Numbered from the stretch's first letter, positions 10,895 to 23,129 are shown. The stretch: DNA of 64,000 nucleotides from Paratinospora sagittata (GCA_035771175.1 CM069597.1:14853001-14917000), one strand, 5' to 3'. Translations and numbers: made by a program. The notes: a model not told the origin generated them from the sequence alone.

Positions 10895-11731
10895 CATTGC
10901 GTTGGAATCATAACAATTATAATATCAAAGTATGTAGCGGAAACACAATTAAATACAAGTATGATTTCATTAAATTTAGAATGTATTCGTACATGTAATA
11001 GTAAAGGGAACATTCTCCCAAAATCCCTAATGAATTAATACAAAGGGTACAAAATATGGGCCCAATTAACTTGCACCCAGTCCACCCTAATTTCCTATGA
11101 AAAATTGGATTGGATAATAATGGAGCGAGCTTAACGCGCTCAGTGGGTAAAATAGTTCGTGAGTATAACAATTAATAAAGCATACTTCATAATCAAATAT
11201 CTTAAATACACATGAGAGCATCATAATCAATCAATATGTACGTATGCATGACACCATCTCATAATGGTTTAATGACTGTACATCGCCTGAGTTCCCGTAC
11301 AGATGTCCCTCCCCGGGAATAGCTGGGTTCTCATTGTACGTCCCTCCTCAGGAACGACTCTCTGGATTCACGTACAGACGTCCCTCCCTAGCAGTAGCCA
11401 GGTTCTCATTGTACGTCCCTCTCTAGAGAAGTATGATGAACATCGATCATCGCTCCTAACATTCTATGAATCATAAACCACATATGTCCCTAGGTGGTGA
11501 TATGTATGATGCCAATGCATGAACTGGTCCGGTCTTTACTTAACATTTAGACTAACTTTGGCAACGTCTGGTGATCCTTATCAGGGTCAGTATCACGATG
11601 TACAAGGTTAGGACATTCAGTATTACTTGTATAAGTTGATAGCTTTCAATAAGACCAACCAGATCAGTCTGCTCGAACGTCCGGGCAGCCACCCGAACTT
11701 CCTTTTTTTTGTGCAATCCTAGGGTATTACA
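10895..11731 (-). repeat. Ty3/gypsy-type LTR remnant (- strand)
   Basis: On the minus strand it opens TGTAATACCCTAGGATTGC (from 11731), a common start of plant gypsy LTRs, and contains a CACTGAGCGCG segment near 11140, as other gypsy LTRs here do. Two tandem units of about 77 bases lie at 11296-11430 (CGTACAGA, GTCCCTCC, GGTTCTCATTGTACGTCCCT). The lower end (TGCGTTGG at 10895) is uncertain and no target duplication is visible. Confidence 0.5.
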
Positions 11732-11958
11732 AGCTGTCAATTTCACTATTTGATACCCTAGGATGCTTCTTTAGGAACTTACTAGGAATCCCTCCAAAAC
11801 TGCCTCTGCACCTTTGTCTTCAACCGACTTCTTTTCGCATCAAATCTTCAAACCTTTGGTAAATCTTGATCTCTGTTCATTTTTGAATCTTTTGATTCCT
11901 ATTGTATCAGTTTCTGCTTTGTTGCCTTAGTTCTTTATCTCTTTTCGTTTGATTTTCA

Positions 11959-14900
11959 ATGACACCCAAACTTGAAAAGCTTCGCCCTTTTTTTGCAAGA
12001 AAGATAGCTGCCTCATCTTCATCACCTCCAGATAGGAGTGTGAGACCAAGAACTGAACCTTCTCAGACCGAACGAGCTGAGGCACCCACCGTCTCAGTAA
12101 CTACTTCTCAGACCGAAACTTCACTTAAGCCATCTCACCCATTTTTTTCAACCCAAACAAGCAAAAAGGGAGACAAAACAGAGAAGCTCGTCAACCGAGC
12201 TGTAATCGATGGATGTTTTGTCGACTATGAGTTTTTCACAAACTCTCATATAGATATTTTGTCTTTGTTTGAGTTCTAGGGTTGGACAAATCTTCTTTAT
12301 TTCAGAGAAAAATGGTACCACAACCTTGTCAGCCAATTCTATTTGAATCTGGTTGAAAAACCCAGTTCTGGACTTACAAAACAATCAGTGGTAAAGGGAA
12401 AATCTGTTGAGATTTCTCCTAGATTCTTCTCTGAAGCCTTTTTTCTACCAAGTGATGAAAATGCCCACACACTTTCTTTCACTAAAAATAAAGTCCAGTA
12501 TCCAGGCTACTCTTAATCTTGTTTCGAAGAAAAAGGACCACTCAAGTATCGACAAGAAACTCGCATATCAGTCCTTTGAATTCTTGCCTAGAATATTCCA
12601 CAATATCATTACCCCCAAAACTGTCAATAGGGGTAATGTGAGTGATCTAGATTTGTTTCTAGTGTGGTGCATTCTAGAAAAGAAGAGAGTGAATCTCGCC
12701 CACATTCTCATGCATGTTATAGATATTGTGGTTAGCAGAGGAGGAGGTCTTTCTTTTGGAATGTACCTTACCACATTATTTGAGAATTGTGGAATTGATT
12801 TCAGTGAAGAAGAGTGCAAAGAGATTAGCAGATACAACTGCGTTGGTTAAACCACAGCCAAATTAATGAGATACACTTATATCTCTGCATTGGAGAAATG
12901 GTTTCCAATATCAAAAATTTCACTTGTAGGAGAATCTAGTGGAATAACTAGAGCCAGTAGTGAAGATGTCTCAGTAATGGAGAAAGAAGTTGCCCAAGCT
13001 TCGACCACTCAAGATGAACAGGTTGTGCAAGAGCAAGTTGTTACCACAACTAACACTGAGCGTGTTTCAACTAATGATGTTGAAGTTGAACATGCAGAGC
13101 AAGCTATTCATACTGAAGAACATCTAATGGATGAGGTGATCCAGATTGCTCAAGCTATTGTTGAAGAAGAATTAACTGATAATGCTAATGCAATTTTGGA
13201 AGATATCACCGAGGAAAGAGTCAATGCAGACTCAGAGAAAACCATCTCCATTTGACTATCCTGTGTCAATGGAACCCCATGACTCAAGAATGGAGTTTGA
13301 TGATGAGAAGATTCTTGAAGAAGAAAAATCTCATTCTGTTGAGAAGGAATCTGCAAATCCAGAGGGTTATACACTTGCAATTATACCCTATCAAGGAGAT
13401 AAAAGCAAAAATGGATATCGATGATGAGGATCATGATGAAGAATATCACGAGGCTGTTGTTGATTTTTGCGTAGAAGAAGAAATGGAAAATATTAATGAA
13501 GTGAGTTCATCTAATCAAACTGATCATGAGGCACCTTTATATCCTTCCACAAGCAAGCCGAATGATGATTTCTTCAGAGAGGAAGGTTTCTTGAGGAAAG
13601 TCGAAGAAGATTAGATTTATGTCTTGTCTCGGCTAATGAACCGATTGGAACAGAATCAAATACAACTAGAAAAATGAGATTTTGGCAGAAGTCAGAGCAT
13701 TTCTGAAGTCTCAAGAGAGAAGTGAAATCAATGACATGAAGGAATATACCTCTCACTTGATCTAGGAAACTGAAATATTAGACAAAATGACACAACAAAT
13801 GGACAGACAATTAAGTGTCATGCAGTTCTTGCCTTCATCGAGTTCCACTTCATCACCACATGATAATCTTGTAAAAGATATTCAGGAAAGCATGCAACAG
13901 ATTAAGGCATTCATGAGAGCCTTTGTTGCTTCTTTTCAACAAAGATCATCAGGTTCTCAACAACCTCCAGCCAGACCTCAAGCTCCACAGAGTCACACAA
14001 TGCCAGCTACGCCAAGTCGTGCTGCGAGTGCTATAACTGAAGAAGCTTTGAAGAAGATTCTTGAAGAAATTCAAAGCTTAAGAGGTAAAATGGCTGAATC
14101 CTCTAAAGATGTTTCCATCTCTGACACATTACAAATAGTTTTGGATGCTATCTTGGATCAAGTCATGAGCAAAACTTCTCCGGATCCAGTGTTGCAACCC
14201 ATTTCTAGTCTGAAAGAGAATTTAGATACTGCAAGGCTAGCACAAACAGAAGACAAAAGACTAACCAAGATTCTTGACTTGGTTACTCAAACATATGAGA
14301 AAGTTCACAACTTGGAGAACAAGATGCCTTTCCTTCTAACAAGCATCATGGATCTGTCATACACTGTCATCACAGTTGTAGATCGAGTGGAAGGAGTAGT
14401 AGGCTTCTTTGAAGACCTCTTCAAGGCAATAAACAGTAGGTTGCATTCTACTATTTGGTATATTGCCTCAAGTATGAAACGTTTTGGACTGCTTTTTCAT
14501 CTATTGGAAAAGAAAGGTGTCAAACTTCCACCAGCACCAAGAGCTCCAGCCTTCACAGGTCCTCAAGGACCTAAGGAGTTAGACAGACTTCTTGGGATAT
14601 TAGAATGTGAAGAGGAAGAAGAATCCAATAAAGAGTCTCTCCATAGAATCAGAAGAAGAGTGTCTCCACCCCTGGATCTCATCAGAAACTTTTCTCGATC
14701 CAAAACGCAAGCCACCAATGAGGCCAAAATTTAAAGATTACAAACTTTCTCCTAATTTTGCTCAAGGCCTTGCGAAACGAAAAGATAAGGGATTTAAACC
14801 TAGTCCACCTCTTAATCCATTCAAATTTGGTGTTTCCAAGCCTGCCCATGAAAAATTCATTGAAAAATCTAGGCAGACTATTGTAATTGAAAATTTTGTC

Positions 14901-15044
14901 AAAAGCTTGAAAAAAAGCTCAAGTGGTTCCTCAAAGCCACGAGCGCCCAGAAAACCCAAGGAATCTGAACCTAGTTCCATTAGATCCATGAAGGATGAGG
15001 AGGCAGAAAGAAAATGGAAGGGTAAGTGTCCTACTATGGACTAA
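11959..15044 (+). pseudogene. Element E long reading frame (transposon-borne, non-pol), degraded
   Basis: Best view of the family, about 1,000 codons if unbroken. It starts MTPKLEKLRPFFARK, chosen because D has a matching ATG and leader. Order: Ser/Thr/Pro-rich N-terminus; a conserved block (VIDGCFVDYEFFTN, GWTNLLYFREKW, VSQFYLNLVEKPSSGL, VKGKSVEISPRF) like the 'putative plant transposon protein' domain; a block with RVNLAHILMHVIDIVVSRGG; an acidic region (12950-13610); a coiled coil (13620-13840); a Gln/Pro-rich stretch; a conserved block with MAESSKDVSISDTLQ and VDRVEGVVGFFEDLFK; and a Lys/Pro/Ser-rich tail. Lesions: TAG 12277-12279, TAA 12848-12850, stops near 13615 and 13763, frameshifts near 12515, 13250, 13405, 13672 and 14690. 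No protease, integrase or RT motif. Role unknown. Confidence 0.7.
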
Positions 15045-15331
15045 GCCTACCCACTTGTTGATGTTTTCAAAAGGGGGAGAAAAGAATGAAGATATTAAGG
15101 TTATGTTAGCTTAAGAGGGAAGCTAAACGTCAGGGGGAGTTCATTTGAGTTTCTGTATAACATGTTGATTATCATGTTCTTGTATATTGAGATTGATTGT
15201 ACTTATCCTGTAAGTTATATATTGCAATCAAATATGCTTGACATGCTTGATACTCTCAATTTGTTTGATTAAATGAATATAACTATCTACATGATCTTTG
15301 AGTATTTGAAATCATAAAAAAAGGGGAAGAT
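15045..15331 (+). other. Multiple polypurine tracts upstream of the element E 3' LTR
   Basis: Purine tracts AAAAGGGGGAGAAAAG near 15070, CAGGGGGAGTT near 15133 and AAAAAAAGGGGAAGAT just before the LTR at 15332. The arrangement matches elements A to D, which shows that E uses the same plus-strand priming design despite lacking pol. Confidence 0.75.
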
Positions 15332-15689
15332 TGTTATCTCAATGAACCCCATGATATGAATGTTTTGATGATTCCAAATATCTCTGGTTTGTGTATCCAG
15401 TGGTCTTGCCAAGTGTTTCAAATTTATCAAGAATCAAGATCAAAGAACCGAGCTCACAAGCCTATTGAACATCACAAGTAAAGTTTCGAGTCTGTCAGTA
15501 CTTAGAATGTAAAGTCTATCGATCAATTTACTCTCAGCAAGATTTAATCGTTTTCGTATTTTGAACACCACATTTAAAGGTATTTCATGATTTCCAAAGT
15601 ATTTGATTTGATTAGAAAATATCATGATTTTAATCGTGTTCTTAATCATGTTTTATCGAGTTTTAATCGAGAAATCAAAAATTATTTTT

Positions 15690-16250
15690 ATAGAGTCTTT
15701 CATGATGCTAATGTTTAAGCAGCGCCCTCCTAGACTTGATGAGTCAGGATGCTGATAAAGGTCGTTCGAGGTTGAGTTGAACTGATTCATTCAGACGCCT
15801 ATTTTTAAGTAGTGGTCTCCCTTTAGTCAACCTTTGAAAGTGTCAGGACACTGACTTAGTTTCAGCTCACTGAAAGTTCTCTTAGATTTTAAGTAATTTC
15901 TATCTTTAAGGACGCCAATAGTTTGTAAGTTAAAAAACTGTCAGGACGCTACATGGATAGGAGCGCCTTCATCCTTATAATCAACTTAATAACTTTCAGG
16001 ACGCTTAATGTCCTCTAGTGCACTTAATATTATTTTAAAATTGTTTTAAAATTTCAGCATGCTTACTTATGAGTAGCGCCCTCATGTGTTTAAGTGATTT
16101 TAAAACAAAACAGAACACTAAATGTCGAGTAGTGCCCTCATGATTTAAGTCGTTTAATTGTCAAAATAAGTCAGGACGCTTAGGATTCAGTAGCATCCTC
16201 ACTTCATTGTTTAGTAGGACACTGATACCTTATGAGCGCCCTCAAAGGAA
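15690..16250 (+). repeat. Hairpin array I in element E LTR
   Basis: Same degenerate GGACGCT ... AGCGCCCTC units as in element A, roughly ten copies, with the spacer AAGTCGTTTAATTG near 16147. Confidence 0.8.
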
Positions 16251-16904
16251 CAAAACGACAAAAAAAATATTTTTGTTGTTCTGACACGTACATCCTTTTA
16301 GCCACTTTTTCAGAACAACTTTTTGAATTTGTCAGAGATATCCTCTGATTCATGACCCACGTCTTCTAAAACTTTCTTTATTCATGAATCTGGAGAAAAT
16401 TAGAATGTTCATGAAATGTGTAGTTGCCATTTTCGTGATACAGTCTAGCTGTTGAGAGTAAACGTTCATATTTGAAATTCAAATTCAAATGAACAACAAC
16501 TTCATCATTACAAGTCTATAAATACTAGCACTTAACCATTTGTAAAACCACCAAAAATTCTCTGAGCCAAAACACTTTTGAAAGTTAGTTCAATTTTCAT
16601 CTGATTCAAAAAGCTTAAGTTATTCTGTTTTCAAAGCATTTTTTTTAAAACTCTACTTATTCAAAAGATTTTCATGCTGAGCTAAATTTCTTTCTTTATC
16701 TGAAAATCTATTTGAAAGCTTGAATTGTTTTCACTCAAATTTTCAGCACTGTTTTAACTGATATCATTTTTGCTGAAATAAAAACTTGAGAGATAGTTCA
16801 TAGGATATAGTTGTACTTAATTTCATATCTTGTATAGTGTATCAAAGTTGTAACAATAGTTAGATAAACTACTGAGTTGATATTCTTATATTCAACAAGG
16901 TTAG

Positions 16905-17125
16905 GTCTTCTCACACCCGTAAGTTGAGAAACGGTCTTCTCACACCTCGTAAGTTGAGAAATGGTAGTTCTCACACCCGTAAGTTGAGAAAGTTTAGGTT
17001 TGTCTCACACCCGGAAGTTGGGATAGGTTTGTCTCACGCCTGCAAGTTGAGCAGTGTAATGGTTGTTCTCACACCCGCAAGTTGAGAAAAGGTGTAACGG
17101 TTTGATTCTCACCCGTAAGAGAATC
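16905..17125 (+). repeat. Hairpin array II in element E LTR
   Basis: Seven units. Most read TCTCACACCCGTAAG then TTGAGA. One reads CTCACACCCGGAAG then TTGGGA. The last (near 17104) pairs TTCTC with GAGAA around ACCCGTAA. The longest example of this array among the A, B, C and E LTRs. Confidence 0.85.
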
Positions 17126-17321
17126 CCTTAGTGATAAGGTTTAAAATCCTAACTGAGGAGGCTAGGTAGTGGACGTAGGCAAGTAGCCGAACGACTATAA
17201 ATCGACTGTGCATATTTATTTATATTCCGCACTTTGACTTTGCCATTGTAATTAATTCTAAATTGTCTAAGTGTCCAATTCACCCTGCCACCCCCTTCTC
17301 TTGGACATACCTGGGCCAACA

Positions 17322-18740
17322 GTTATATCAACAATCTCCTCATTTTTTATGATTTCAAACAAATTCACTATTAGCCTGATTGAAGCATGAAGCATGATAT
17401 CTCAAATGAATGAATGAGTTAGTTGATTAATATTATCATGCAACTTTTAAGAATATACCACTTAATAAAGGATTTAACATTCAATACCATGTGGAATAAT
17501 CAATTAGATACCAATAACAACATGCTCAAAAGATATAATCAATAAGCACAAAATGTACATGTATATTAATATAGACAAATCAAACATATACATGTGATCA
17601 TCATAGATGTGTACATCAAAAATACAAAGCAAATAGAATAAGTACACAAAAAGTACAAAGTGCAAACAAAAATACAAAACATATAAAAGCATCTCGAAAA
17701 TATGTGACCAACTCCAAACACTCCCCCGGAGTGTATAAACTCTCCCCCTAAGTATGTGCACAAAATGATATACTCAATCAGACCAATCATACTAATCTCT
17801 CCCCCTTTTGAAACATCAAAAAGAGGATGTGCCTAAGACGGAGGTGACGATCGAGGATCAAGAGATCCAGAGTGGATAACTAAATCACATTCCGGAGATG
17901 GCGGAAAAATGTATAAACATTTAAGCACTTGGCAAGTTTGAAAAGTCAAACATGCCCAATTCTCTCCTTATATGTGAAAATTGATATTTAGCCAAAGGCT
18001 TATTAAACATATCAGCTAACTGATCTTTAGTTCCAATATGGATCAATTTCACAAGCCACGTTTCACATGATCTCGAAGAAAATGATATCGAATTTCAATG
18101 TGTTTTGTTTGAGAGTGCATTACAAGATTTGTGAAAATATTTATAGCACTTGTATTATCACAATAAATATCCGCACATGGAATATTAATTCGATAATCTG
18201 AAAGTTGTTGTTTAAGATATAAAACTTGAGCACAATAACTTCCGACTGCAACGTATTCAACCTCTGTTGTGGATAATGCCACTGAATTTTGTTTCTCGCT
18301 AAACCAAGAAATGAGTGTATCGCCCATGTAGTGACAAAATCCTGAGGTACTTTTTCGATCAGTTAAACTTTCGACATAGTAAGAATCATCAAAGCTCTTG
18401 AGATCAAAAGAAGTTCCTTTAGCATACCAAGTACCCATATTTAGTGTGCCACTAATGTATCGAAAGATTCGTTTAACACACTTTAGATGAGACTCTTTAC
18501 AATCAGACTGGAATCTAACTCATAAACAAATGCCAAACATAATATCAGATCTGCTTGTTGTTAGATACAACAAACTCTGTATCATTCCTCTATATAGCAT
18601 AGTGTCAACTAGTTTACCTTTTTCATCCTTATCCATTTTAATGCCTGAACCACTCTTCCTCAACTATAAAAAAGGCTCATTCTCCAAAGCATGTATGCTT
18701 TGAAACCTGAAATTCTCTACATACTTCTATTCTCTTATTT
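17322..18740 (-). mobile_element. Remnant F: 3' part of a Sirevirus-type copia element (- strand)
   Basis: On the minus strand: RT end, RNase H, several purine tracts (CTCCCCCTA near 17742, CTCTCCCCCTTTTG near 17794), then the first 12 bases of an LTR (TGTTGATATAAC) cut by element E at 17322. Upstream of about 18740 the sequence changes abruptly to an unrelated copia gag, so F is a truncated relic. The polypurine region is degraded (AATGAGGAGAT next to the LTR). Confidence 0.7.
18049..18740 (-). pseudogene. Remnant F RT end and RNase H
   Basis: The open piece 18438-18049 carries the copia RNase H blocks: MGTWYAKGTSFDLKS, SLTDRKSTSGFCHYMGD, SWFSEKQNSVALSTTEVEY (the catalytic Glu region) and CDNTSAINI. 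Upstream, 18740-18440, the blocks YRGMIQSLLYLTTSRSDIMFG and CKESHLKCVKRIFRYISGT are readable with stops between them. It differs from A, B and C at many positions, so it belongs to another subfamily. Confidence 0.78.
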
Positions 18741-19210
18741 CATTGTCTAACTTAGGCATCAGAGTGTTTTCAGTTACCCAGCATCACAACCTTTGCAAGT
18801 CCGAAGCGAAATGGATTCTTGTTGAATTTCGAAGGATCGAGCAATTTTCATATTCAGTCAATCGGCATCAATTCCTGATCCAACGCGAGAGATTTTCGGT
18901 TGAAACAATGTCCATCATAGGTTATGGTTACTAATTGTGTCATAAGAGTGCTAGCCAGTGATTTGGTCGAAACAGTAAAATGTTCCTCTAAGGCTTTAAG
19001 AAAGTCCTTAGCCAATTGTGCATTAGGAATGGCTCCTCTAATATACTTGGGAATATTGTTTTTTATGTGCATTAGGCTTAAACAGTTTGATCTCTGCCAC
19101 CATCCCCATTCTCTCTTCATCTCTAGACCACTAGTGACAGTAGGTTGAGGCGGCTCATCCATCCTAAAGGCCAAGTCCAAGACTCCTAGCCCTAAGTTAA
19201 ACAACACTTC
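18741..19210 (-). pseudogene. Copia gag fragment, left part (split by element B)
   Basis: Minus-strand frame with the gag pattern of another copia lineage (UBN2 type): EVLFNLGLGVLDLAFRMDEPP, then REWGWWQRSNCLSLMHI and GAIPNAQLAKDFLKALEEHF. The homology ends near SLASTLMTQLVTITYDG. The frame continues across element B: the N-terminal part, LTESNFLD then a stop, is at 26762-26829. The 5 bp GAAGT (ACTTC on plus) is duplicated at both edges of B. Gag would form the particle; this copy is dead. Confidence 0.75.
19206..19210. repeat. Target-site duplication of element B, left copy (ACTTC)
   Basis: ACTTC directly before TGTTGGACC. The same five bases follow the other end of B at 26762-26766. Five bases is the usual size for copia integrase. 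Confidence 0.9.
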
Positions 19211-21219
19211 TGTTGGACCAAATATGTCCAAGAGGGGGGTGAATTGGACACTTAGTAGATTTTAACCTTTTCTAAAATTGTGCGGAATAATCAAAGCAGA
19301 TTAAACAAAGTATAGCAATCAAATACAACAAATGTAAATGAGTCAGTACAAGCAAGATTTATAGTGGTTCGGCCGCGTTACATCCACTACCTAACCTCCT
19401 CAGTTAGGATTTGTTCAAAGTCCACTACGGACCCATCTTATAGTTGAAGATCCAATCGGTACACTTTCTCAATTTACAGGTGTGGGAACTACCGTTTCTC
19501 AACTTACGGGTGTGAGAAGACCGTTTCTTAGCTTCTGGGTGTGAGATGACTGTTTCTTAACTTTCGCGTGTGAGATGACCGTTTCTCAACTTCCAGGTGT
19601 GAGATGACCGTTACAACTTCAAGCAACACTTGCAAATTTGATACAAGATAAGATATGATTTCCTTTACTTAGAATCAAAATCATACTTACAAAGCTTTCG
19701 ATTGAACCTTCTGTGATCACAGATTCAACAAGATATGTATGACGAAGTTTATGCTGAAAATAGGTTTAAAGAGCTTTTGTCTTCTTCAATGTATTGTCAA
19801 AATAATGAAGATAAAGATCAATCAATCTAGACAACTTGAAGTTTTTCTTTCAAAAGATCGTAAGATCAAGTACAAGTGAAAGAAGACTAACTTTCAAAAA
19901 GTGTTTTGGCACAAACAAAAAATGTTAATACGTTTTGAATGAATATCAGTTTCGTATATCATTAGTGGTTTTTCGACTCTAAGGTAGCACGTATATATAT
20001 GAATAACAGAGGCGCAATGGACATGATGATTTTTTGCGCTTTAGGTTATTTCAAATATAACGTTAACATTTTTTTTCGAAATGGATCGATTCAGCACAAT
20101 GCATATTACGGCGATAACACCTGAATTATCTTATCCTTTCATGAAAGGGGAATGTTCAGACGAAGTTTTAGAACGTTCAAAAAGTTCTAAAAAAGTTGTT
20201 GTATGATTCTGAAAAGTTCTGAAAAGTATTCGTACATTTCTAAAAAAGTTAACAGAAATCGCAATAATGTCAGAACAACAAAAATATCTTTTCTATCATT
20301 TTGTTCCTTTGAGGGCGCTCATAGAACATCAGCGCCTTACTGAACAATAAAGGGAGGGCGTTGCTGATTAGTAAGCGTTTGAACTTACTTTGACAATTAA
20401 ACGACTTAAATCATTAGGGCGCTCTTTCGTAGTTAGCGTCCTGCTTTGTTTTAAAACATTTCACACAAGAGAGCACTACTCAAGAGTTAGCATCCTGAAC
20501 TTTTAAAAATAGTTTTAAAACAATGTTAAGTGCGCTGAAGGACGGTACGCGTCCTGAAAGTTATTTTAAGTTGATTTTAAAGATGAGGGCGCTCCTACAC
20601 AAGTAGCGTCCTGATAATTTATTCAACTTATAACTTATCAGCGTCCTTAAAGATAGAAATCACTTAAAACGTAAAAAGAACTTCCAACGAGCTGAAACTA
20701 AGTCAGCGTCTTGACATTCTCAAAGGTTGATAAAAGAAAGGTCGCTACTAACAAGTAAGCGTCCTTATTAATCAGTTCGATTCAATCTAGAGCTTCCTAA
20801 TATTTTATCAGCGTCCTGACTCATCAAGTCCAGGAGGGCACTGCTAAAACATTAGTGTCTTGAAAGACTTTTATAAAAACAATTTTTCATTTCTCGATTA
20901 AAGCTCGATAAAGCAGAATGAAACCGGATTAAATCGAATATGTAATCGATTGATTAAAACATACAGGCATGAATATTGCTGAATCTCATGACATAGAAGG
21001 TCCTACAACCTATCAAAATCTAATCATTCAACCAAACATCTTCAAACAATTCCAGAAGATCTTTTAATACATTCGCTATGCATCATTGAATCTTTGAAAC
21101 CTTCAAGTAAGATTAGATATGCTGTAATATCATAAATAGAATGTGATTTGTAATCATCAAAATATCTTTGATATTAGGGACATTTTCTCATAAGGGACGT
21201 GAGGATAATTGGTTCAACA
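19211..21219 (-). repeat. Element B 3' LTR
   Basis: Minus-strand start TGTTGAACC at 21219, end GGTCCAACA at 19211. Array I spans 20290-20865 and array II 19470-19615, both on the minus strand. The terminal sequence has drifted (GGACATATTTGGTCCAACA against GGACATATCTGGGCCAACA in A). Confidence 0.9.
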
Positions 21220-21496
21220 ATATTCTCCTTTTTGATTATTTAAAACACATTCCTATAGGCTTTGAAGCAAGCTAATGGAATGATGTGTGTATGCATGAAA
21301 TGCAGTACTAATGAAACTTGATTCATATGATATGAGAGTATTTCCAAGGAATGTACTTAAAACGTCACTAAGACTCCCCCTTAGTGTTAAGCTCCCCCTA
21401 AATATATGATGTTTCAATGATATTACTTCTCCCCCTTTTGAAATATCAAAAAGAGTAAAGTATCAGGAAATATGTCTCCCCCATATATGGTAAGCA
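21220..21496 (-). other. Purine tracts before element B 3' LTR
   Basis: On the plus strand these read CTCCTTTTT next to the LTR (degraded), ACTCCCCCTTAG near 21373, GCTCCCCCTAA near 21391, TTCTCCCCCTTTTG near 21427 and TCTCCCCCATA near 21475. They match the tracts of element A one for one. Confidence 0.75.
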
Positions 21497-23110
21497 TCAC
21501 AAATCAATCTTAGAGAACATGCCAAGTTCTCTTCGAATGTGAACAAAGTGGTCTTTTGGTAAGGCTTTAGTAAATTTGTCGGCTAATTGTTCTTTGGATC
21601 CAATGTGAGATAATGACTTTTCCATTTTGCACATGATCCCATAAAAAGTGATGTTTTATTTGAATATGCTTATTTCGGGAGTGCAATGCATGATTTTTAG
21701 ATATGTTAATAGCACTAGTATTATCACACAAAATTTCAGCACATTGAATGAATATTTGATAATCCTGAAGTTGTTGTTTCATGTAAAGAACCTGAGAACA
21801 GCAACTTCCAGCTGCAACATATTTTGCTTCAGCTGTGGATAATGCCACAGAATGTTATTTCTTGCAAAACCAAGAAATCAAAGAATTTCCAAGAAAGTGA
21901 CAAAATCCGGAGGTACTTTTCCTATCAGTTATACTACCGGCATAGTCGAAGTCCACATAACTTTTGAGATCAAAAGTAGTACCTTTGGAATACAAAATTC
22001 CTAAGTGTGTTGTGCCATTTATGTATTTGAATATTCGTTTGACACATTTTAAATGAGATTCTTTAGGTTCAGATTGAAATCTTGCACAAAGACAGATACT
22101 GAACATGATGTCAGGTCGACTTGCAATTAGGTACAAAAGACTTCCAATCATGCTTCTATAACGTTTTTAATCAATTGACTTACTTTTTTCATCCTTATCT
22201 AATTTGATTGCAAAGGTACAGAGAGTATCAATCGATTTCAAGTTGTGCATTTGAAACTTTTAAACAATTTCCTTAGCATACTTTGATTGACTTATGAAGG
22301 GTTCTTTTGGCGTTTGCTTAATTTGTAAGCCGAGAAAGTATGTAAGTTCTCCCATCATACTCATTTCAATTTCCTTCTGCATTAATTTAGAAAACTCATC
22401 ACATAGTTCTTTGTTTGATGCACCAAAACTAATATCATCCACATAAATTTGAACAATAAGCATATCGCCATTGTGATGTTTGATAAACAAAGTTGGGTCA
22501 AGTTTTCCTTTGTGAAACTTATGATCTAAAAGAAATGAACTCAGTCGATCATACCAAGCTCTTGGAGCTTGTCTTAATCCATATAAAGCTTTGTGGAGTT
22601 TGAACACATATTCCGGGTTTTGAGCATCCTCAAACCCTGGAGGTTGTTCCACATATACCTCTTCGTTCATGTATCCATTTAGAAAATCACTCTTTACATC
22701 CATTTGGTAAAAGGAAAAATCCTTGTAACAAGCATAGGCAAGTAACATTCTTATTGCCTCTAATCTTGCTACTGGGGCAAAGGCTTCTTCGAAGTCTATG
22801 CCTTCTTCTCGGCTGTACCCTTGTGCAACCAATCTAGCCTTATTACGGACAATGATACCTTGTTCATTCTTTTTGTTTCTAAAGATCCATTTGGTTCCTA
22901 TAACGGATTGATGAAAAGGTCTAGGAACTAATTCTCATACTTTGTTTAGCACAAAGTGTCCTAGTTCTTCTTGCATAGCAAGAATCCAGTTTTCATCTTT
23001 CAGTGCCTCTTCTGCTTTAATTGGTTCAAATTGTGATACAAAAGCAAGAAGCTCCTGATCTTTTTGAATTGAAGCTCTAGTGGATACACCCTTTCGTGGA
23101 TCTCCTAAAA
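21497..23110 (-). pseudogene. Element B reverse transcriptase and RNase H
   Basis: RT is open for 190 codons (22832-22260). It has [33 protein letters not shown] (catalytic Asp), [15 protein letters not shown] and [11 protein letters not shown] (catalytic pair), so its active-site residues are all present. RNase H is in two pieces, 22151-21855 and 21848-21567, separated by a stop or shift; it keeps LSTAEAKYVAAGS and CDNTSAINIS. Its end (ELGMFSKIDL then TGA) is at 21497. The linker before RT (ILGDPRKGVSTRASIQK) joins directly to gag. It is the best-preserved RT in the window but has no protease or integrase. Confidence 0.85.
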
Positions 23111-23129
23111 TTTGACCTTGGGAAAAACC

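Larger units (their letters stand above)
11732..17321 (+). mobile_element. Element E: pol-less Sirevirus-type element (+ strand), 5' LTR missing
   Basis: Plus-strand sister of element D: leader, one long reading frame (11959-15044), polypurine tracts, and a complete 3' LTR (15332-17321). The 5' LTR and primer site are absent; a gypsy-type LTR abuts the leader instead. The 3' end is followed by GTTATATCAACA, the first bases (minus strand TGTTGATATAAC) of the LTR of remnant F, so E appears to have inserted 12 bases inside F's LTR. Confidence 0.75.
15332..17321 (+). repeat. Element E 3' LTR (1.99 kb)
   Basis: Starts TGTTATCTCAATGAACCCC and ends CTGGGCCAACA. The first part differs from the A/B/C LTRs. 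From the TTTTATCGAG stretch near 15650 onward it follows the same plan: array I (15690-16250), array II (16905-17125), GTAGTGGACGTAGGC at 17166, and the terminal TTGGACATACCTGGGCCAACA. The U3 start is thus family-specific and the rest is shared. Confidence 0.88.

Noticed and set aside
11718..11764. TCCTAGGGTAT ... ATACCCTAGGA inverted repeat as transposon ends
   Set aside because: The left half is explained as the gypsy LTR terminus (TGTAATACCCTAGG on the minus strand); the right half is in element E's leader and there is no target duplication.
17504..17790. Hydrophobic minus-strand frame (many Tyr/Ile/Leu) as a membrane protein
   Set aside because: It lies in the AT-rich polypurine region of remnant F; hydrophobicity comes from base composition.
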